Source: Leadbetterella byssophila_A
GTDB taxonomy: Bacteria; Bacteroidota; Bacteroidia; Cytophagales; Spirosomataceae
Direction of reading: 5' to 3'
Assembly: GCA_040394735.1 (NCBI GenBank)
Contig: JBEBRR010000015.1
Location: 1 to 64,000 of the forward strand
Length of the DNA: 64,000 bases
This document shows, one piece after another, positions 59,118 through 64,000 of the stretch. Made by a program: the position numbers and the translations under genes. The notes below the pieces were generated by a model. The model saw only the letters and a program-made list of their open reading frames with translations, was not told where the DNA came from and ran no database searches. Position 1 is the stretch's first letter; every line of letters begins with the position of its first letter.

Positions 59118-61058
59118 TCAGAATTTCATTCTCTGTATACGCACGGCATTGAGGATCGCCAGCAATGCCACGCCCACATCAGCAAAAACCGCTTCCCACA
59201 TCGTGGCGAGTCCGCCGGCACCCAGGATGAGAACAATCGCTTTTACACCGAAAGCCAGCCCGATATTTTGCCATACGATTTTCCGGGTAGCTTTACCTAT
59301 ATGAATGGCTACCGGGATTTTGGCCGGATTATCATCCTGGATGACCACATCTGCGGTTTCAATGGTAGCATCACTGCCGAGACCGCCCATGGCCATACCT
59401 ACATCACTCAGGGCTACCACGGGAGCATCATTTACACCATCGCCTGCAAAAGCTACTGTTTCGTTGCGGGCTCTGATCTCTTTTACCCGGTTGACTTTGT
59501 CTTCGGGCAGAAGATTGCCGAATGCATTGTCAATTCCCAGTTCTCGGGCTACATATTGCACTACCGTATCTTTGTCGCCGCTGAGAAGGGTGGTCTTTAC
59601 ATTGGCCTGATGCAGGCGCCGGATGGCCGGTTCCGCATAGGGTTTAATGCTGTCGGCTATGGTGAGATAACCCGCAAATTTTCCATCATAAGCTATTGCG
59701 ATCACGGTATAGACAATACCGGAGGGGTCGATGTCATAAGAAATACCTTCTTTATCCAGCAACTTAAAATTTCCTACCAGCAGTTCCTTGCCTTCAGCCG
59801 TGGCTTTCAGACCATGACCGGCAATTTCTTCGATGTTTTCCAATCTAACGGACCGGTCTACCGGGCCTGCATATTCATGAATGGCCGTAGCCACGGGATG
59901 TGTGCTGTGGCTTTCCAGAACGTTGACCAGCCTCAGAATTTCATTTTTATCCCGGCCCGGCGGGAACACGGCTTCCTGTACCCGGAACACCCCCTCTGTG
60001 AGGGTTCCGGTTTTGTCCATCACCACATGCCGGATCTGAGCCAGAACATCGAGGAAATTACTGCCTTTAACAAGGATTCCGTTCCGGCTGGCTGCCCCGA
60101 TTCCACCAAAATATCCCAGGGGAATGGAGATGACCAGGGCGCATGGACAGGAGATGACCAGGAAGATCAGTGCGCGGTAGAGCCAGTCTCTGAACACATA
60201 ATCACTTATAAAAAGGGAGGGAAGGAAACAGATGGCCAGTGCCAGAAATACGACGACCGGCGTATAAATTTTGGCGAATTTACGGATGAACAGCTCGGTA
60301 GGAGCTTTCTGTGCAGTGGCGTTCTGCACCAGCTCCAGTATTTTACTCAGTTTACTGTCTTTATAGGCCGTAGTAACTTTTACCTGGCTGACGGTATTGA
60401 GGTTGATCATCCCGGCTAAAACAGATTCCCCCTTTCTTTTGGTATCCGGCTTACTTTCTCCTGTAAGGGCAGAGGTGTTAAAGGAGGCGGCTTCGGAAAG
60501 AAGCTCTCCGTCGAGACCCAGCTTTTCGCCCGGCCTGAGATGAATGATATCGCCAATGCCTGCGGCTTCGGCTCTGACGGTCACTATTTCGTTTCCACGC
60601 AGAACAGAAACCTGGTCAGGGCGCTGATCCAGTAGTGCTTTGATGTTGCCTTTGGCTTTGCTGACGGCCATGGATTGAAATGCCTCACCTATGCTGTAAA
60701 AAAGCATAACGGCCACGGCTTCGGGATATTCGGCAATGGCAAATGCCCCCAAAGTGGCAATGCTCATCAGGAAGAATTCTGAAAAAAAGTCTCCATTTCG
60801 GATACTTTTGACCGCATCGGTAAGTACGGGCAGGCCCACGGGGAGATAGGCGGCTACATACCAGACGGCCCTGATCCCGTTTTTAAACCAGATCTGCGGT
60901 ATCCAGTTATCTAACGCAATTCCAGCCAGTAAAAGGACAAAGGAAATAATTGAAGGCAGGAATAATTTCAGGGTGCCGCTTTGATCATGTATATGTTCAT
61001 CGTCGTGATTATGCTCATGTGCTGGGGTGCAACACGTATCTTTGTGATCATGTACCAT
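59118..61058 (-). CDS. P1B-type heavy-metal ATPase, Zn/Cd/Pb class
   Basis: A 646-residue metal pump. The N-terminal tail is rich in His and Cys (MVHDHKDTCCTPAHEHNHDD), replacing an HMA domain. Hallmarks: ALTGESKPD, CPCALVISIP, VMDKTGTLTEG and GDGVNDAPVVALSD; the last helix region DVGVALLAILNAVR has the Asp typical of Zn/Cd/Pb exporters. ATG at 61058 is used, since the TTG at 61079 lies in the -7 element. A TGCAA-N5-TTGCA palindrome lies 40 bases upstream of the start; the Fur-type gene is next. It pumps divalent metal out of the cytosol. Confidence 0.93.
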   Translation of the reverse strand: MVHDHKDTCCTPAHEHNHDDEHIHDQSGTLKLFLPSIISFVLLLAGIALDNWIPQIWFKNGIRAVWYVAAYLPVGLPVLTDAVKSIRNGDFFSEFFLMSIATLGAFAIAEYPEAVAVMLFYSIGEAFQSMAVSKAKGNIKALLDQRPDQVSVLRGNEIVTVRAEAAGIGDIIHLRPGEKLGLDGELLSEAASFNTSALTGESKPDTKRKGESVLAGMINLNTVSQVKVTTAYKDSKLSKILELVQNATAQKAPTELFIRKFAKIYTPVVVFLALAICFLPSLFISDYVFRDWLYRALIFLVISCPCALVISIPLGYFGGIGAASRNGILVKGSNFLDVLAQIRHVVMDKTGTLTEGVFRVQEAVFPPGRDKNEILRLVNVLESHSTHPVATAIHEYAGPVDRSVRLENIEEIAGHGLKATAEGKELLVGNFKLLDKEGISYDIDPSGIVYTVIAIAYDGKFAGYLTIADSIKPYAEPAIRRLHQANVKTTLLSGDKDTVVQYVARELGIDNAFGNLLPEDKVNRVKEIRARNETVAFAGDGVNDAPVVALSDVGMAMGGLGSDATIETADVVIQDDNPAKIPVAIHIGKATRKIVWQNIGLAFGVKAIVLILGAGGLATMWEAVFADVGVALLAILNAVRIQRMKF

Positions 61059-61076
61059 TAAACTCTGATTTTTGTT

Positions 61077-61084
61077 CAAAGGTA
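61077..61084 (-). promoter_or_regulatory. -7 promoter element TACCTTTG
   Basis: Minus-strand match to TAnnTTTG, 18 bases before the ATPase ATG at 61058. It suggests a separate promoter inside the metal cassette. Confidence 0.5.
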
Positions 61085-61097
61085 CGGGGTAGGCGAA

Positions 61098-61112
61098 TGC
61101 AATGCTATTGCA
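61098..61112. promoter_or_regulatory. Fur/Zur-type box TGCAATGCTATTGCA
   Basis: A TGCAA-N5-TTGCA perfect dyad, just upstream of the ATPase -7 element. It equals in form the copy at 62298-62312. Binding by the Fur-family protein encoded next to it is inferred. Confidence 0.6.
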
Positions 61113-61153
61113 AAGTTCAGGCCGGTAGAATTTTAAGGCCGTTTCAAAGGTAT

Positions 61154-61570
61154 TCAGACATCGGCTTCCTGTATGCAGTGTTCACAAATTCCTTTGGCGA
61201 ACAGCCGGATCTCATCTATTCTGAAATCGGGGGATGGGCCGGAAGGAAAAGTGAAATTTTCCCTGCAGGTAGTCTGTTTGCAGATTTTGCAGTAAAAATG
61301 AAGGTGCCAGTCTTTATGGGTATGCTCATTACAGCCATCATCACAAAGCATGTAACGGGTAGTGTGATTTTCCTGAATGCTGTGCACAATTCCCTTTTCT
61401 TCGAAAGTCTTCAAGGTGCGGTATAGAGTAGTTCTGTCGGCGTGTTCAAATGACTGTTCAATTTCAGAAAGCGACAAGGCCGATTCCTGTTCATCCAGGA
61501 AATCATACACCAGAATACGCATGCTGGTAGGTCTGGTATTTTTATTGAGGAGCTTATTTTCTGTACTCAT
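61154..61570 (-). CDS. Fur-family regulator, Zur-like
   Basis: A 138-residue Fur-fold repressor. The winged helix contains LSLSEIEQSFEHADRTTLYRTLKTF. Metal sites: H83, H85, H89, H91 region (NEHTHKDWHLHFYC), structural zinc pairs C94-x2-C97 and C129-x2-C132, plus C80 and C102. This His/Cys set suits Zn-sensing rather than iron-sensing. It lies between a NicO/UreH-like gene and a metal ATPase gene, each with the same palindrome at its promoter. Confidence 0.9.
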   Translation of the reverse strand: MSTENKLLNKNTRPTSMRILVYDFLDEQESALSLSEIEQSFEHADRTTLYRTLKTFEEKGIVHSIQENHTTRYMLCDDGCNEHTHKDWHLHFYCKICKQTTCRENFTFPSGPSPDFRIDEIRLFAKGICEHCIQEADV

Positions 61571-61609
61571 GTTAAAGTCCGGCCGGAGAAATTTACCCGG
61601 CTAAAGTTT

Positions 61610-62221
61610 TCAATGAATGAAGATAGAAGCTAAACCGGTTAAAATCAAAGTTGCACCGGTAATAATTCCGGCATTGTGCTCCAGCTTGTGGGAATCAAAT
61701 TTCAGCAGGCCTTTGTAGGCCACGCGTACCAACAGCAGCATACCTACGATGGTCACGAAGGCATAAACGAGTGAAATGGTAGCCAGCAAGGCCATTGACT
61801 GTATCCCGGCCATCAGAAAAAGGGCTTCTATTTCCATACAGGGCGACATAAACATGGCTACTGAAAGTGAAATGATGATGCTTCGTTTGGTCGTAGCCTT
61901 TATAGGACCGCCCTGTAAATGAAAGTGCCTGTGCCTGTAATGACGATAAATATAAATTATCCCCATTACTATCAGAATGACGGGAGCTGCGATGTGGGTA
62001 ATATGCTCAATGTTATGGGCCAGCTGATGACCGGTCAACCCCAGTGCCCAGCCGATAAGCAACGTACTCAGCACATGCGCAAGAGCCGTGAGAAAAGTAA
62101 CCCGTGTTACCTCGCCGGTACTCCATTTGTATTGGCGCCCGATAGCAATGACGGGCAACCAATGGTTGGGAATAAGGGCATGTAATAAGCTGATAATGAT
62201 GGCTCCTGTTAATATTTCCAT
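61610..62221 (-). CDS. NicO/UreH-like metal transporter membrane protein
   Basis: A 203-residue membrane protein with about six helices. It has His-rich motifs LLHALIPNHWLP at the start and a cytosolic loop YRHYRHRHFHLQGG, and a Cys in AMFMSPCMEIEALFL. This resembles UreH/HupE/NicO-type nickel-cobalt permeases or metal exporters. Metal and direction are unknown. It opens the metal cassette, 39 bases ahead of the Fur-family gene, with the palindrome upstream. Confidence 0.72.
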   Translation of the reverse strand: MEILTGAIIISLLHALIPNHWLPVIAIGRQYKWSTGEVTRVTFLTALAHVLSTLLIGWALGLTGHQLAHNIEHITHIAAPVILIVMGIIYIYRHYRHRHFHLQGGPIKATTKRSIIISLSVAMFMSPCMEIEALFLMAGIQSMALLATISLVYAFVTIVGMLLLVRVAYKGLLKFDSHKLEHNAGIITGATLILTGLASIFIH

Positions 62222-62280
62222 TCTGGTGCTATGTCGATCCTGTCACTGGTTTAAAAACGCAGACCGGCGAAATTCGTTCG

Positions 62281-62313
62281 CAAAATTAGCTGATTTCTGC
62301 AACATTATTGCAA
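62281..62313 (-). promoter_or_regulatory. Metal-cassette promoter with Fur/Zur-type box
   Basis: On the minus strand TTG (62313-62311), 22 bases, then TAATTTTG (62288-62281). The palindrome TGCAACATTATTGCA (62298-62312) lies in the spacer and reaches the -33. It has the same TGCAA-N5-TTGCA form as the site at 61098-61112. Confidence 0.65.
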
Positions 62314-62325
62314 TTTGTTTTCAAT

Positions 62326-63084
62326 CTATTGCTTTTCCGTCAGGTATTTCCAGTACCTTTTGGGAACATGGCGTAGATGGAGCTTCATGTTTTTGCGGGC
62401 CTTAATATTCGTGCTTTGAAAGTATTGCTTCCAGAGATGCTGAAAATGCGCGTCTTTTTCGTCCAGGGTCAGTGTTATACCGGTAGTTAAGGCCGTCTTT
62501 TCTTCAGGCGATAATTGCACGGGCGACACCGTGATCTGATCGTAGAGAAGACCATATTTTCTTTTGTTATCCCAGATCAGCCAGGACTGGTCGGCATAAC
62601 GATTCCTGAAAAAGCCGGCAATGAGGGGGAGAACGTCAAAGTCGGGTTCCACCACTGAAAAGAAGAGCCCGTCGCTGCTTTTCTGAAACCGGATAAATGC
62701 TTTCATGCGGTGACGCTCACGGTTCACTTTTTTCAGGGTGAGGGAAAAACAGGTGACATCGTCATCGCCGAAGTTCTGAAGAATGTCCGGATGCCCGCTA
62801 AAGACCTGGCGGATGACCCGGAAGGCAGCTGCCCATGCTTTCCGGTCTTCCGATAAAAATACTTTGTAAAAATCCTGTGCCGCTAAAGCACCTAAATGCT
62901 TTTCCAGACCTTTTTGTACCCGCTCTGCGTTATCGGGGTCTGTAATGACGGTGTGCTGGGCTTGAAACAGCTCGGCCGGCTGATCTCCCGGAAGCAGGGG
63001 TATGACGCAGGGCTCTTTCCGGGCAAAGCTGTCAAAAACGCAGCAGAGGAAACCGGCATAGGTTCCGTCAAAAATATAGTACAT
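62326..63084 (-). CDS. TIGR03915-type probable DNA metabolism protein
   Basis: A 252-residue protein starting MYYIFDGTYAGFLCCVFDSF, with VFSGHPDILQNFGDDDVTCF and the C-terminal block RKNMKLHLRHVPKRYWKYLTEKQ. It matches the family always found beside a radical-SAM protein, and thought to act in DNA repair or modification with uracil-DNA-glycosylase-like partners. Activity is unproven. It starts one base after the radical-SAM gene stop. Confidence 0.8.
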   Translation of the reverse strand: MYYIFDGTYAGFLCCVFDSFARKEPCVIPLLPGDQPAELFQAQHTVITDPDNAERVQKGLEKHLGALAAQDFYKVFLSEDRKAWAAAFRVIRQVFSGHPDILQNFGDDDVTCFSLTLKKVNRERHRMKAFIRFQKSSDGLFFSVVEPDFDVLPLIAGFFRNRYADQSWLIWDNKRKYGLLYDQITVSPVQLSPEEKTALTTGITLTLDEKDAHFQHLWKQYFQSTNIKARKNMKLHLRHVPKRYWKYLTEKQ

Positions 63085-63085
63085 T

Positions 63086-64000
63086 TCAGAAAAGGCTTAG
63101 CTGGTGAATATCCGCTTTTTCCGAAGAAACCGGTTTTTGCAGGATAGCGGCTTTTACACTTCCCACGGAGGGTGCGCCCAGGATCACGGGGCTGTCGGCA
63201 CAGACCATAAAGTGTCGGGCGCGGTTCCAGGCAATGCCCATCTTACGCAGTTGGTATTCACGCAGCCGGCCGAATTTCCGGGCCTGAACAATCTTCAGAG
63301 CCGACTGCCTGCCTATGCCGGGGATCCGGAGGATGGCCCGGTAACCGGCCGTATTGACATCTACCGGGAAGTAATGCGGGTTACGCAGCGCCCAGCTGAG
63401 CTTGGGGTCTATGTCCAGGTCCAGCCGGCTATGTTCCGGGTTCAGGATCTCCTCCAGCTCAAAACCGTAAAAGCGAAGGAGCCAGTCGGTTTGGTACAAA
63501 CGGTTTTCACGAACCAGGGGCGGGGTTGTACCGATTTGCGGCAGTAAGGGATTTTCATTGGTGACCGGCACGTAAGCGCTGTAATACACCCGTTTCAGGT
63601 TATAATCCCGGTAGAATGTTTTGGCCACATTCATGATTTCGAGGTCTGTTTCGGGGGTGGCTCCGATGACCATCTGGGTGCTCTGGCCGGCCGGTACAAA
63701 CAGCGGTCTATGCTTGATGAGCTTTGATTCCGATTGGTACTCCCGGATCTGGCTTTCGACATACGCCAGCGGCTTCCGCACTGATTCATGGTCTTTTTCA
63801 GGGGCCACCATCTTCAGACCGGCCTCCGTGGGCAGCTCCAGGTTAATGCTCATCCGGTCGGCATACAGGCCTGCCTCCCGGATCAGCTCTTCGCTGGCGC
63901 CGGGTATGGTTTTCAGATGGATATAGCCGTTATAGCGCTCTTCGGTACGTAGTTTTTTTACAATACGCAGCAGGCGCTCCATGGTGTAGTCGGCATTTTT
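63086..64000 (-). CDS. Radical-SAM DNA modification/repair protein (TIGR03916-like), C-terminal part
   Basis: The reading frame continues without a stop to the edge of the window (in-frame KNADYT precedes the internal Met at 63982), so the N-terminus with its Cx3Cx2C cluster lies outside. The 304 residues seen include the barrel end (FVPAGQSTQMVIGATPETD) and a C-terminal helix-hairpin-helix DNA-binding region (ILRIPGIGRQSALKIVQARK). It pairs with the TIGR03915-type gene, one base downstream. Confidence 0.85.
   Translation of the reverse strand, partial: KNADYTMERLLRIVKKLRTEERYNGYIHLKTIPGASEELIREAGLYADRMSINLELPTEAGLKMVAPEKDHESVRKPLAYVESQIREYQSESKLIKHRPLFVPAGQSTQMVIGATPETDLEIMNVAKTFYRDYNLKRVYYSAYVPVTNENPLLPQIGTTPPLVRENRLYQTDWLLRFYGFELEEILNPEHSRLDLDIDPKLSWALRNPHYFPVDVNTAGYRAILRIPGIGRQSALKIVQARKFGRLREYQLRKMGIAWNRARHFMVCADSPVILGAPSVGSVKAAILQKPVSSEKADIHQLSLF

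Noticed and set aside
59268..60419. 383-residue frame antisense to the metal ATPase
   Set aside because: Antisense shadow; the ATPase motifs on the minus strand are complete.
1..64000. CRISPR array, prophage, integrative element or tRNA gene
   Set aside because: No regular spaced repeats, integrase, transposase, phage structural genes or cloverleaf sequences were seen by eye; not searched computationally.

Overview
The window is a 64 kb chromosomal stretch from a member of the Bacteroidota. The evidence is a GldC gliding-motility lipoprotein-type gene, a subtilase with a type IX secretion C-terminal sorting domain, a PorT-like outer-membrane barrel, a carboxypeptidase-regulatory/TonB-type outer-membrane receptor, DUF5687, GSCFA, DUF4097 and DUF4197 proteins, and recurrent -7 promoter elements of the form TAnnTTTG. 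Base composition looks even and moderate (close to half G+C by eye). I could not settle the order or family; a Sphingobacteriales, Chitinophagales or Cytophagales member is plausible. No tRNA, rRNA, CRISPR array, intact insertion sequence or prophage was seen.

Layout. 1-4.1 kb: a minus-strand operon, ddl - RNase H - tRNA(m6A37) methyltransferase - GT2 glycosyltransferase, with one-base stop/start overlaps between the first three genes. 4.1-7.4 kb: NifU-like Fe-S carrier, CAP protein, a DUF937-like/OmpA-like membrane protein and a divergent GSCFA gene. 7.5-11 kb: Mrp ATPase and a DUF5687 ABC exporter. 11-17 kb: a large serine hydrolase/ChbG-type deacetylase fusion, a YdeI-like protein, a beta-lactamase-like hydrolase, a thioredoxin and a Dyp peroxidase. 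16.8-19.3 kb: DoxX, TfoX, DUF1697, rhodanese, YggS. 19.3-22.6 kb: a redox-flavoured regulatory cluster (Cys-rich MarR, CPVC mini-thioredoxin, AraC, HxlR, CSSC DsbA-like). 23.2-27.2 kb: U32/TrhP-like hydroxylase with overlapping ferredoxin, a small ABC pair and three uncharacterised small genes. 27.4-33.2 kb: TonB-type receptor and an ECF sigma / HEAT-repeat anti-sigma / two DUF4097 operon. 33.3-36.1 kb: copper ATPase plus solo HMA chaperone. 36.4-44.9 kb: ABC pair, tyrS, PorT-like barrel, cobalamin adenosyltransferase, queA and a YoeB toxin remnant. 45-52.8 kb: M3 peptidase, E2 acyltransferase, CinA, DUF4197, gldC and the sorting-domain subtilase. 53.1-58.1 kb: hisG-hisD, thiolase, thioredoxin and inorganic pyrophosphatase. 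58-64 kb: RES/Xre toxin-antitoxin, a Fur-family-controlled metal cassette, and a radical-SAM DNA repair pair whose first gene runs off the window.

The two strongest regulatory stories can be read from the DNA. First, the MarR gene and the neighbouring mini-thioredoxin gene each carry the near-identical palindrome GTTAGGATnACTAAC placed between the -33 and -7 elements of their promoters; one copy is nested in the loop of a terminator-like hairpin. Second, two copies of a TGCAA-N5-TTGCA palindrome sit at the promoters of a His-rich NicO/UreH-like membrane protein and of a Zn/Cd-type P-ATPase; these two genes flank the Fur/Zur-type regulator gene. Other items for follow-up are the hydrolase-deacetylase fusion, the Ddl with an extra C-terminal domain, GTTGCAT-cored REP-like palindromes and the uncharacterised radical-SAM/TIGR03915-type pair.
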